Positions 17,733 through 28,151 of a stretch of DNA of 64,000 nt are shown one piece after another. Each line of letters starts with the position of its first letter. Position 1 is the first letter of the stretch. Source of the stretch: CAVWQV01 sp963757115 (GTDB lineage: Bacteria > Pseudomonadota > Alphaproteobacteria > Acetobacterales > Acetobacteraceae); the NCBI GenBank assembly GCA_963757115.1, contig CAVWQV010000019.1, forward strand, positions 57,239 through 121,238, in the 5' to 3' direction. The notes below the pieces were generated by a model that saw only the letters and a program-made list of their open reading frames with translations, was not told where the DNA came from and did no database searches. Position numbers and translations under genes: made by a program.

Positions 17733-18524
17733 TCAGATGATCAAGTGGCCGGCGACCGCGAGCAAAGTGAGCGCCAGCACAATGCGGATCGCCCGTTCCG
17801 GCACATGCGAAGCGGCGTAGCTGCCCGCGATGATGCCCGGGATCGAGCCCACGAGCAGCGAGCCGAGCAGGTGCAGGTTGACGGAACCCGCGAGCCAGTG
17901 GCCGAAACCGGCCAGCAACGTCAACGGCACGGCATGGGCGACGTCGGTGCCGATAAGGCGCGAAATTGGGGTCCGAGGATAGAGATAGAGCAGGGCGACG
18001 ATGCCCAAAGCTCCCGCGCCGACCGAGGTCAGTGTCACCATGACGCCCAAAACCACGCCCGCGGTGATGGTCAGTATGGTGGCGCGGCTATGCGTCGGGT
18101 CGTCCACCCGCGCCCGGGTCAGCGCGGTGATCTGCTTATAGGCCAGCAAAGACGCCGCGGTGAGCACGAGTGCCGCCGCCAAAACGTTCTGAACCAGCAT
18201 GTTGGCGACGGCTTCGTCGCGCCCTCCGAGGTTGGAAACGATCAGCAAGGTGATCGCGGTGGCGGGGAGGCTTCCGGCCGCGAGAAATCCCGTTATGCGC
18301 CAGTCCACTGCGTGGTTCAGCCCGTTCACAAGCGTGCCGACCGACTTGGTGGCCGCGGCGAACAGGAGGTCGGTGCCGACTGCCGACATGGGATGGATCC
18401 CGAACAGCAGCACGAGCAACGGCGTCATCAGCGATCCGCCACCGACGCCGGTCATGCCGACGAGCAGCCCCACGGCGAGGCCGAGGGCCGCGTAGGGCAA
18501 CTGGATCCAGTTCGGGGCCTCCAT
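17733..18524 (-). CDS. TauE/SafE-family membrane permease
   Basis: 263-residue sulfite-exporter-type transporter, about eight hydrophobic segments, with the repeated family motif visible as GLLVGMTGVGGGSLMTPLL (near residue 20) and VMVTLTSVGAGALGIVALL. The family moves sulfite, sulfonates or other organic anions; the substrate here is unknown. The open frame continues 150 bases upstream, but those residues are charged and unlike the family, so ATG 18524 (MEAPNW) is taken. It is divergent from the glycan cluster, with about 160 bases between the starts that must hold both promoters. Confidence 0.82.
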   Translation of the reverse strand: MEAPNWIQLPYAALGLAVGLLVGMTGVGGGSLMTPLLVLLFGIHPMSAVGTDLLFAAATKSVGTLVNGLNHAVDWRITGFLAAGSLPATAITLLIVSNLGGRDEAVANMLVQNVLAAALVLTAASLLAYKQITALTRARVDDPTHSRATILTITAGVVLGVMVTLTSVGAGALGIVALLYLYPRTPISRLIGTDVAHAVPLTLLAGFGHWLAGSVNLHLLGSLLVGSIPGIIAGSYAASHVPERAIRIVLALTLLAVAGHLII

Positions 18525-18684
18525 ACGCGTAAATCTAGGCGTAGACTTGCCGATCCGGAAACTGCCGTGCGAGGCGTCCGCCGCGTCCCGGGCTCGAGCG
18601 GACTTCGCGGGTAACGATTCGAGCGTTTCTACCCATCGTCGTGGGGCTTGCCGGCTTCGGGTGTTTTGGTCCACTCACGTTGCC

Positions 18685-20766
18685 ATGAGTTTGTTCAAGT
18701 CGGCGCAGGAAGCGCTGGAGGTCGGCGCCGATCTGGTGCGGCTGCACCGCGCAGCACTGGGCCGCAATCCGGATCGCGCCGGATTGGCCGGCCTGCTGGC
18801 GGCCCGGCGCGCTGGCACGACCTTGCCCGAGCTTGCCCGCATCCTGATGGAGACGCCGGAGTACGAGCGGCGTGCGCGCGAGCTGGGCGAGTCGGGGCTT
18901 CCCTCGAGCGCGGCGTTCGCCACGCGGATCGCGGCTCAGGCGCTCGAAGGCTCCGGACCGATGACGGCGGCGCTGGCAGCAACGTTGTCCGGATTGAGCC
19001 CCGAGGAAGTGGTGGTCGGCGCGGCAACGGCAGCGCCCGTCAAGCTCCGGTCGGCGCCGTTTCCGGCGCTGTTTCCGGACGTTCCGCCCGACGACCTCGT
19101 CGCCTACGCGGTATGGGTGCAGGCATACGACAAGCCCCAGGCGGCAACCCTCGCGCGGCTCGCGTCGCCTTCGGGGCCGCGCTTCAGTCTTCTCATGCTG
19201 ACAGGGGACACGGACGCGGAGCGCGCGGTGCGGACCGTCGAAAGCTTGCGCGCGCAAGCCTACCCCGACTGGGAGCTCTGCCTGGCGCGCCGGGTCCATT
19301 CGCGCTGGCCACGCGACGTCCTCGACCGCATTGCCGCCGAGGAAAGACGGGTGCGCTTGCTGGACAGTCCGGCGGGCGAACCGCGGGCCGACGCGCTCAA
19401 TCGCGCGCTCGACGCCGCGACGGGCGGTTTTGCCGGACCGCTCGACCCCGGCGACCTGCTGCATCCGGCGGCGCTGTTCGAGATCGCATCCGCTTTGGCG
19501 ACGCATCCGGCAACGCTGCTTTGGTTCACCGACGAGGATCAGGCGGACGCCGGCGGCGAACGGTCGCAGCCCTGGTTCAAGCCGGACTACAGTCCGGACG
19601 CCATGCTCGCCGGCAACGCCCTTGGCAGGCTCGTGCTGTTCGAAACGAACCTGCTGAACCGTCTTGGCGGCTTCCGCTCGGCGGCGGTGCCGTTCGAGGA
19701 ATACGAGCTCGTACTGCGCGCCGCGGCAGCCGCCGGGGCAGCGCACGTGCGGCACATCCCGGCAATACTCTGTCATCGCGCCGAGCCTCCGCGCGACTGG
19801 CCGACCCCGGCGGCGTCGCTCGACCGTGGCATCGCGGGAGTCGAGGTCGCCGCCGGCTCGGCATGGCCTCGCGTTCGGCCGCTGCTGCCCGATCCGCAGC
19901 CTCTCGTCAGCGTGATTGTCCCGACCAAGGACCGCGCCGAGCTGCTGGCCGCGTGCACGAACGGGCTACTGGGCGGCACGGATTATCCGGCCGTCGAACT
20001 GCTGGTGATCGATAATGGGAGCACCGAGCCGAGCGCGCTTGCACTGCTCAATGAGCTGGCCGGCGATCCTCGGGTACGAGTGATTTGCTGGCCCGGCCCG
20101 TTCAATTTCTCCGCAATGAACAACGCCGGCGCGCGTGCCGCGCAGGGTTCGATCCTCGTTATGCTGAACAACGACATCGAGGTTCACGATCCGGCCTGGC
20201 TAAGCGAGCTGGTGGGGCATGCCGCTCGCCCGGATGTCGGCTTGGTCGGGGCACGTCTGCTTTATCCCGACGGCACCTTGCAGCACGGCGGAATGGCGCT
20301 CGGGCCGGAAGGCAGGGCGACGCACGTGCTGCGGGGGGCCACACCTGACGACCTCGGGTATGGCGGGCAGCTTGCCTGCGCCCGCGACGTGTCTGCGGTC
20401 ACCGGCGCTTGCGCGGCGATCAGGCGGGACGTGTGGTCGCAGATCGGCGGCATGAACGAAGATTTGCCGGTGGCCTGGAACGACGTTGATTTGTGCCAGC
20501 GCGTGCGAGCGCAAGGACTTCGCATCGTTTGGACGCCGTTTGCGACGCTGCTGCATCGGGAAGCGGGGACGCGCGGTAGCGACGCGGCCGACCAGGCGCG
20601 TCAGGCGCGCTTTTTGGCCGACCAGTCGCGCTACCGGTCGATCTGGGGCGACGCCGCGGACGAGGACCCGTTTCTCAATCCGAACCTCGTGGCGACCGAT
20701 CACGCGCTCTGTCTAACGGTCCCGCGCCGGCCGGCGGCGTGGCTCGCGGCGGCGGCCCGTGGCTGA
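18685..20766 (+). CDS. Family 2 glycosyltransferase with N-terminal DUF4214-like domain
   Basis: 693 residues. Residues 5-65 resemble a DUF4214/phycobilisome-linker-like repeat (LVRLHRAALGRNPDRAGLAG). The middle part has the glycosyltransferase-like TDEDQ motif near residue 280. The C-terminal GT2 domain (about residues 405-650) carries VSVIVPTKDRAELL, VIDNGSTE, the DxD-like NNDIEVHD and WNDVDLCQR. It probably transfers a sugar to a cell-surface glycan. ATG 18685 is chosen because the preceding in-frame residues look non-coding. Its stop overlaps the next gene's GTG by eight bases, so the two are coupled. Confidence 0.85.
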   Translation: MSLFKSAQEALEVGADLVRLHRAALGRNPDRAGLAGLLAARRAGTTLPELARILMETPEYERRARELGESGLPSSAAFATRIAAQALEGSGPMTAALAATLSGLSPEEVVVGAATAAPVKLRSAPFPALFPDVPPDDLVAYAVWVQAYDKPQAATLARLASPSGPRFSLLMLTGDTDAERAVRTVESLRAQAYPDWELCLARRVHSRWPRDVLDRIAAEERRVRLLDSPAGEPRADALNRALDAATGGFAGPLDPGDLLHPAALFEIASALATHPATLLWFTDEDQADAGGERSQPWFKPDYSPDAMLAGNALGRLVLFETNLLNRLGGFRSAAVPFEEYELVLRAAAAAGAAHVRHIPAILCHRAEPPRDWPTPAASLDRGIAGVEVAAGSAWPRVRPLLPDPQPLVSVIVPTKDRAELLAACTNGLLGGTDYPAVELLVIDNGSTEPSALALLNELAGDPRVRVICWPGPFNFSAMNNAGARAAQGSILVMLNNDIEVHDPAWLSELVGHAARPDVGLVGARLLYPDGTLQHGGMALGPEGRATHVLRGATPDDLGYGGQLACARDVSAVTGACAAIRRDVWSQIGGMNEDLPVAWNDVDLCQRVRAQGLRIVWTPFATLLHREAGTRGSDAADQARQARFLADQSRYRSIWGDAADEDPFLNPNLVATDHALCLTVPRRPAAWLAAAARG

Positions 20767-23700
20767 GAGCGTGTCGCCAATGCTGGCCTCCGGCAACGAG
20801 CCCGAGCTCTCGAGCGCGGCCGATCTCGTGCCCGAGAACGTGGTCTACTGGCTCAAAGGCGAAAGTGTTCAGAACTTCGGCGATTTTCTCGCAGCCTTCT
20901 TCATGCACCGGCTGTTCGTGCCGGAGCTGGTCCCCGCCGCCGCGATCTATCTGATCGGCAGCGCGCTTGCCGACTTCACGTTGCTGCCGGTGCCCACGCC
21001 GGGCCGGGTGACCTCGAGCAGCCGCATGATCTACTGGGGATGCGGCTTGCGCGCCGAAGCCAGCCTGCGCGACGGCAGGCACCCGGCCGTGGAGATCCTT
21101 TCCGTGCGGGGGCCGCTCACGCGGTCGTTGCTGTGCTTGGGCCAGTCCGTTCCGTTTGGTGATCCGGGCTTGTTGCTGCCAATCCTGCATCGCGCGCCAG
21201 ATTGCGCACCGCGCGGCACAGTCATCGTGCCGCATTTCCACGACCGGCGCCCCGACGCGGCGTTGCTCGAGATCTCGGGCTGCGAGTGCGTTTTGCGTCC
21301 TAACCTGCCCAACGACGTGGGCGCGATCGAGGAGTTTCTCGACAGCCTGCTGCGGGCCGAGTTCGCCTTATGCGGGTCCTTGCACGCTGCCATCGCGCGC
21401 GCCGCCTACGGCCGGCCGTTCGCCTATTGGGACAGCGGCAGCGTCGACCTGCCGTTCAAATGGCAGGACTTTTCCGCCTCCGTCGGCATTCCCTGCCAGT
21501 TCGAGGCGCGAATTGAGCGGGCGCGCGAGCAATGGGAGGCGGAGATAGCGCCGAGCTTGACGCTGCCGCCGCTTTCGCCGCTGCTCGCCGCCGCGCCGTT
21601 CCCGGTGCAGCCGGATGCGTTCCTCCGAACGGTGGCCTGGGACATCGATCGGCTTGGGCCGAGCGCCGCCCAGACGCCTCCGCCCATCCATGTCAGCCGC
21701 CGGTTCGCGGCATACCGCTGGGATCACGCGCGCGCGCTTGTTCGCGAACGGGATGCAGCGCTGCGCGAGCGGGACGGCGGGACGGAGCGGCTGAAGGAGG
21801 CGTTGGCAGCGGAAGCGAGCGCCTCCGCGCAGCTCCGGCGGCATCGCGCGGAGGACGCGGCCCAGTTCCGTCAGGAAGCGACGCGCTTCCGCGAGCAAGC
21901 CGAGCGGTTCTCGCACGAGCTCGCCATCCTGCGCTCCGAGCGCGACGACACATGGAGCCATGTGGCGCAGCTCGATCGCCGGATCAGCGAGCAGGCGGCG
22001 CACGAGCAGCACTTGCTGAAGCTGCTCGCGCAGCGCGCGGAAGACTGGGAGCGCGTGCATCACGTGCTTGAGGCACGTACGCGCGAGGCCGCGCAATGGG
22101 AGGCTGTCTATGCCGAAGTGACGAACTCACCCGCATGGCGCCTGGTGCGCCCGCTGCGCGAAATCGGCAGCAACGGACCGGCCGGTGCGAGCCCCGTCCG
22201 TCGCGCAGCGCGCGCCGCGGCCGTGCTGGCGAAGGGAGAACTGCCCGATCGCATCCGCCGCCGGCATCGCAAACAGGCCGAGATCGATGCGCTGCGAGCC
22301 TCCCCGTTGTTCGACGCGGCGTTCTATATCGCGCAGCATCCTGGCATGGAGCCCGGGGCGGACGCGGCGGCGCACTACGCGCTGGTCGGCGCCTACTCGG
22401 GTGCGATGCCGAACCCCTATTTCGATAGCCGTTGGTACCTGAGCCGCTATCCCGAGGTGGCGCGCGAGGGCGAGAACCCGCTTCTGCACTGGCTGCGCAC
22501 CGGGCTCGCGGCGGGCTGCAAACCCAACCCGATCTTCGACACGGACTGGTATTGCCGCCGCTATCCGGACGTCGCGGCGTCCGGCCTCGACCCGATCTCG
22601 CACTGGATCGCGCGCGGCGCGGCCGAGCTACGCGATCCGAACCCGATGCTCGATGCACGGGCGGTACTTCCTGGAATACCCGGCGGCGCGCGAAAGCGGG
22701 CTCGATCCGATGCTGCACTGGTGGCGGCACGGCAACGCCGAAGGCCTCAACCCGCATCCCTTATTTGACTGCGCCTGGTATCGCGCGGAGCATCGTCTAC
22801 CGCACGGCGCCGACCCGCTGGCGCACTGGCTCGAGCACGGGCGAGCGGCGGGAGCGCCGACCTCGCCCATCGTCGCGAGCGCTGCCGGGGTTACGGAGCT
22901 GGCGTTCCCGCACGCTCCCGACCCCGACGTGAGCATCATCATCCCCGTGTACGGTCATTACGCGGACACGCTCCGCTGCCTCTACTCGGTGTGCGCGCAC
23001 AGCGGTGACGCGCGGCGCTATGAGGTCATTGTCGCGGATGATCGCCCGGACGAGCGCATCGTCCCGGTGCTGGCCGAGCGTGCGCCAGGCATTCGAACGG
23101 TGGAGAACCCCCGAAATCTCGGGTTTCTGCGCAGCTGCAACGCCGCTGCGAAGCAGGCGAGAGGGCGGCATCTCGTGTTCCTCAACAACGACACCGTGGC
23201 GCATCCGGGCTGGCTCGAAGCGATGGTCGGGCTGGCGGACGAGGACCCGACGGTGGCCATGGTCGGCTGCAAGTTGCTGAACGCCGACGGCACGCTGCAG
23301 GAGGCCGGCGGCATGATGCCGCGCGACGGCTGGGGCACGCCATTCGGCGTGAACGACGACCCGGGTAGGCCCGAGTACAACTATGTCCGTGACGTCGACA
23401 TCGTGATTGGCGCGTGCTTTCTCGTTCGCCGGCAGTCCTTCGAGCGCCTCGGGGGGTTCGACGATCGCTACGCGCCGGCGTTCTACGAGGAGTTCGACCT
23501 GGCTTTTGCGTGTCGCGCAGCGGGGCAGCGGGTGGTCTATCAGCCCGCGAGCGTTGTCACCCATCACGGCAGCACTTCGTACGGGGCCGAAACGCGCGAC
23601 CTGCAGAGCCTGCTCAATCACGGCAAGTTCTGCGCGAAGTGGCGGGATGCTCTGCGGTTGCAGCCGACCCGCGACGTGCCTGAGTTCAAGCGGCGCGATC

Positions 23701-25541
23701 CGACCCAACACAACGGTGTCGTGCTGATGATCGACGACGGCGTGCCGCGTTGGGATCGCCACGCCGGGGCGCTGACGATCCGGCAATATATCGATCTTTT
23801 GCGATCCATGGGATTCAAAGTCGTGTTCGGTCCGGTGAGGGATACGACGCCACATCAACCCTACACGCGCCGGCTGCAGCAGGACGGCGTCGAGGTGCTG
23901 TACGCCCCGGAGGGCGTGCGAGAGTGGCTGTCGCGCAACGGCCGGTTCGTCGACTATGTTTGGACGGCGCGCCCCGACATTAGCGGACCGCTGCTCCAGC
24001 AGCTTCGCAGCAGAACCGACGCGCGCCTCCTCTACTATACGCATGACCTTCACTACCTGCGCGAACATCGCCGTTGGGAGCTTGAGGGCGACCCGAAAGC
24101 GCTCCGGGAAAGCGGCCGTTTGCGCCAGCTCGAGCACGCGATCTTCGCCGGGGTCGACCAAGTAATGACCCCGAGCCGCGAGGAGGCGAAGGTCATCAGG
24201 GCGGAGGTCCCGGACGCGCGGGTTCACGTCATCCCGCCCTACCTTTATCCGAGCGCGCCCGAGCAACGGGACACCGCGCCCTTCCTGGACCGTGACAGCG
24301 TCATTTTCGTGGGCGGCTATCTCCATCCGCCCAACGTCGATGCGGCGCTCTGGCTGGTGCGCGAGATCATGCCCATCGTCTGGCGGGACGCGCCCGAGAT
24401 GCGCGTGCTCATCGTCGGCGCGGACGCGCCTGCTGAGCTGCGGGCGCTTGCTGGGCCGCTCGTGGAAGTGACCGGCTTCGTGGCTGACCTGATGCCGTTC
24501 TATGACCGATCCAGGGTGTCGGTGAACCCGCTGCGCTACGGCGCCGGCGTGAAGGGCAAGATCGTCGCGAGCCTGGCTGCCGGCGTCCCCGTCGTGACGA
24601 CGCCGATCGGCAACGAGGGCATCTATCTGCGTGACGGTGTCGAAGCGTTGCTCGGCGACGACGCGCCGGCGATCGCGGCACAGATTCTCGCACTCTGGCG
24701 CGACCCGGTACGGTGGGCGGATATGGCGCGGGCAGCAAGGGCGGTGCTCCGCCGGTATACGCCGCACGTCGCTGCGGAGGCGTTGCGTGAGGTGATGGGG
24801 ATCAGCCAGTGCCGTGTGTGTGGCTATCAAGGTCCCCGGACCGTCGAGTCCACCGCGAACTGGCGCGAAGCGTTCGCCTGCCCGCAGTGCCACGCGCTCA
24901 GGCGCACTGAATCAGTGGCCGACGCGCTGCTGCTGCGGTACGCCGGCGGGCGCGAAAGCAGCCTGCGCGCGCTGCTGCCGCGGCTCGCTCCCCTTAAGGT
25001 GCACGAATTCGGCTTCGTGGGTTCGATCGTCGCCGAGTTCGAAAAGCTGCCCAACTTTTCGTGCTCGGATTTCTTTCCCGGCGTTGAGCCCGGTACGCGC
25101 GCGCCGAACGGCGTGTTGTGCGAGGATCTGACCCACCTGACATTCCCCGACCAGGCGTTCGATCTGCTGATCAGCCAGGACGTGATGGAGCACGTACCCG
25201 ACCCAGTTGCTGCGCTCCGCGAGTGCTGCCGCGTGCTGAAGCCGGGCGGACGGCTGGTGTTTTCCGTCCCCTATGGCGCAGATCAGCCGAAGAGCACGAC
25301 ACGCGCGGTGCTCGACCCGGACGGGACGGTGCGGCACCTGCTTCCGGCCGAATATCACGGCGACCCGGTGCGGGCCGAGGGCGCGCTCGTGTTCACCGAT
25401 TTCGGGCAGGACCTGCTCGAGATGATGGCAGCGGCCGGGTTTGCGCCAGTGATCCACGAGCTGTCGGCGCCCGGCCAGCCGAACGGGTACGTCGCCATCT
25501 TCGAGGGGCTGCGCCCGAAAGGGCCGGACAGGGATGGGTGA
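20759..25541 (+). CDS. Giant multidomain glycan enzyme: pyruvyltransferase-like, coiled coil, repeats, GT2, GT-B, methyltransferase (frameshifted)
   Basis: Across one frame break this encodes about 1593 residues. In order: a polysaccharide pyruvyl transferase-like domain (residues 20-260; SVQNFGDFLAAFF, SVRGPLTRSLL, CGSLHAAIARAAYG), a charged coiled coil (320-450), about five 40-residue repeats of the form NPxFDxxWYxxRYPxVAxxGxxPLxHWL (510-720), a GT2 domain (VSIIIPVYGHY, VIVADDRPDE, NNDTVAHPGW), a GT-B/GT4 domain (VIFVGGYLHPPN, VNPLRYGAGVKGKI), and a methyltransferase led by a CxxC-CxxC ribbon (CRVCGY, CPQCHA) with ISQDVMEHVPDP. One extra G in the GGG near 22659-22661 splits it inside a repeat, whose pattern resumes after the break. 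GTG 20759 overlaps the previous gene. Confidence 0.8.
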
Positions 25542-27054
25542 GGAGCCGGACGGGATTGCTCCGGGATCTGTCGCTGCTCGTCGATTTGCGCCCGTGCTAC
25601 GAGGCATTCGCCGGCATCCCCCAGGAAGTGCGCGTGCTCGTGCGCATGTTCTCGGACATGGAACTCGGCCGGCTCGGAGGGTTAGCCTCCGGCATCCATT
25701 TCGCGGCCCCGAAGCCGGCCCGGCGCGGGCGTCAGACTGCGTTCGATCGCACCCTCGAGCAGACCCGAAACCTGATCAGCCAGGACAGCAAGCGCCACCA
25801 TGCGCCGCCTGGTTTGGCAATGCTGCTGCCCGGCTTTCTCCGCCGCCGGATGCATCATGTCACCGCTGTCGCGACGACGCTCACCGGGGCGGAAACACTC
25901 GATCTGCGCATCGATCCCGCGCTGTTCGAGGACTTCTTGTGGATGAAGCTGTTCGAGAAGACCTTGGCGGCGCAGGATCGCGGGCTGCTGCGGCGCATGG
26001 AGTTTTTCGCGACGCGTCTCGGTCACGAGAACGCCCGCTCGCTTTCCCTGCTGCCGCCGATGTTCCAGCGGCGGCTGGACACGCGCGGTTGGGATGTGTT
26101 TTTCGCCGCCACCGTGTCGCCCTACCTGCTCTCGCCGGGCACCGCCATGATGATCCGGTATTACGACGCGCTGCCGCTGCTCAGTCCGCACACGATCGGC
26201 GAGCCGTGGCCCCATGCCAACAGTCACGCGGTGATGCTCCAGCGGAACATGGCGGCCGGCGCGACGTTCTATTGCGACAGCGAGCCGGTCCGCAACGATC
26301 TGCTGAACTTGTTCCCGCAGGCCGAGCGCCGCGTCCACACCATCCCGGCCCTGATCGCGCCCGAGGTACCGGCCCGACGTCCGGCCGCAAAGCGAGCTGC
26401 AGGGATTACTGCGCCGGCGGGCTAGCCCGGACACGGCGAGCACCGGGCGGCGCGACGCGCCAGGGACGGGGCTGCCCAGGCTGTTCATGGCCGTCTCCAC
26501 GCTGGAGCCGCGGAAGAACTACCTTCTGCTGTTCCGGGCCTTCGAGCTGGCGCGCCGCATGACCAACGAGCCGATCCAGTTGCTCATCGCCGCCAACCCG
26601 GGCTGGCGCAGCAAGTCCGAACTCGCGGAGCTGAAGCTGCTGGTAGGCGAGGGTGCCTACCATGTCGCCGGCGTTCCGATCGCCGAGCTCCGGATCATGT
26701 ATTCCATGGCGCATTGCGTGATCGCTCCCTCCCGTGCGGAAGGCTTCGATCTCTCCGGCGTCGAGGGCATGGCCTGCGGCGCGCCCCTGATCGCGAGCGA
26801 CATCCCGGTTCATCGCTGGGTGTACGGCGACGCCCCCGAGTATTTCGACCCATACGACGAGCATGCCTTGGCGGCGATCATCGCCCGCGTCGCGGTGCTG
26901 CCGCGCGAGTTCGGGCAAGCTTGCCGACATGCGCGACCGCGGCTTGCGGCAGAGTGCGCTCTACACCGCGGACGCGCTGGCACCTCGGTGGAGCGAGGCG
27001 ATCGCCGATGCCCTCCGTCATCGCGCCCGACCCCGGCGTGGTCAAGCCGCCTGA
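25538..27054 (+). CDS. GT-B glycosyltransferase (two frameshifts)
   Basis: Glycosyltransferase of GT4-like fold, about 505 residues once repaired. The N-terminal half (VRMFSDMELGRLGG, FFAATVSPYLLSPG, MLQRNMAAGATFYCDSEPVR) is the acceptor-side Rossmann domain. The C-terminal half has AVSTLEPRKNYLLLFRAFEL, SMAHCVIAPSRAEGFDLSG and VEGMACGAPLIASDIPVH, the nucleotide-sugar lobe. The frame changes near 26350-26392 and again near 26919, where an extra C interrupts REFGKLADMRDRG. GTG 25538 overlaps the preceding stop as GTGA. The breaks could be sequencing errors, since all domain parts are present in order. Confidence 0.78.
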
Positions 27055-27064
27055 CCTAGCCGCT

Positions 27065-28151
27065 GTGCGATCGGGCGGTGGCCGCGCAAGGCCGGCGTCG
27101 GATCGCTTTATGGACAATTTCGTCGTGCTGCGGGCGTTCGCCGCCCTCCTGATCATCTATGGCAATGACTGGATGCTATCCAGCCTGCCGGGGCCCGGGC
27201 TTTGGGGCGTGCCGTTTGCCGAAATCGGTTACGATCTGTTGTTCAGCGTCAGCGGCTATCTGCTGACCTTGAGCTGGGACCGGAACCCCGACCCAGCGCG
27301 CTTCTTCGCGGGTCGCATTCTGCGGGTGCTGCCCGGGCTGTTGGCGTCCGTGCTGGCGACCGCATTCCTCCTCGGCCCGATCTGCACCACGTTGAGCATC
27401 CGATACTATTTCCTCAACGGCCGTACCTTCCGTTATCTGGAGAACGCCGTACTCCACCGGCAGCTTTGGCTGCCGGGCGTGTTCGTGGGGCAGCCGAGCG
27501 GCGGCGAGGTCAACCCGGTTCTCTGGAGCCTGGTGCCGGGCGCGTTCTGCTGCGCCGTGCTGCCCGTCATCGCAGGATTGCCGCACCGGCGCCGCCTCGC
27601 TGCGTTGGCCCTCGCGACAGCGGGCTGCGGAGCAGCGGCACTTTACCTCCGGCATGGCGTGAACGGGGTTCCCGCCTCGTTGTTCCGGGTCAGCCTGCCC
27701 GATTTCCTCGGTGTAGTGCCGTTCTTCGCTGCCGGCGCCTTTCTGCGCACGCTCGAGCGCGACATGCCGGGGCTTTACCGAGCCGATTTCGCCATGCTCG
27801 CCTTCGCGCTCAACTGGATCGTAGCGAGCTGGCTCGAGTGGTGGGATGTTCCCATCGCCTGGCTGACGCTGCCCTACATGGCGATCTGCTTCGGCCGGCT
27901 TTCCAACCCGGTCTCGCGCTGGATCGCCGCACGCACGGATTTGTCTTACGGCCTGTTTCTGGTACGCGTTCCCGCTGCAGCAAGCGATGCTGGCTTTGTT
28001 GCCCGACAACCGGTATGCGATCCCCGCGGCTTTGGGCCTGACGGTGGTTGCAGCATTTCTTTCGTGGCGCTTTGTTGAATGGCCGGCGATCCGTTGGCGG
28101 CAGGCGCGCTCGGAACGGTTGCTGGGCGGAGGCAAGACAGCGAACCCGTGA
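27065..28151 (+). CDS. Acyltransferase-3 family membrane protein, copy 1 (frameshifted)
   Basis: O-acyltransferase that would acetylate a surface sugar, about 360 residues with roughly ten hydrophobic segments. Family signs are FVVLRAFAALLIIYG near the start, YDLLFSVSGYLLTLSW and RILRVLPGLLASVLATAF. An extra base near 27961 breaks the frame in the last membrane segments; reading on in the +1 frame gives YAFPLQQAMLALLP and then LSWRFVEWPAIRW, the expected ending, with a stop at 28149-28151. The start is uncertain: GTG 27065, ATG 27110 and ATG 27008 are all in frame. It closely resembles the next gene and overlaps it by four bases. Confidence 0.75.
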
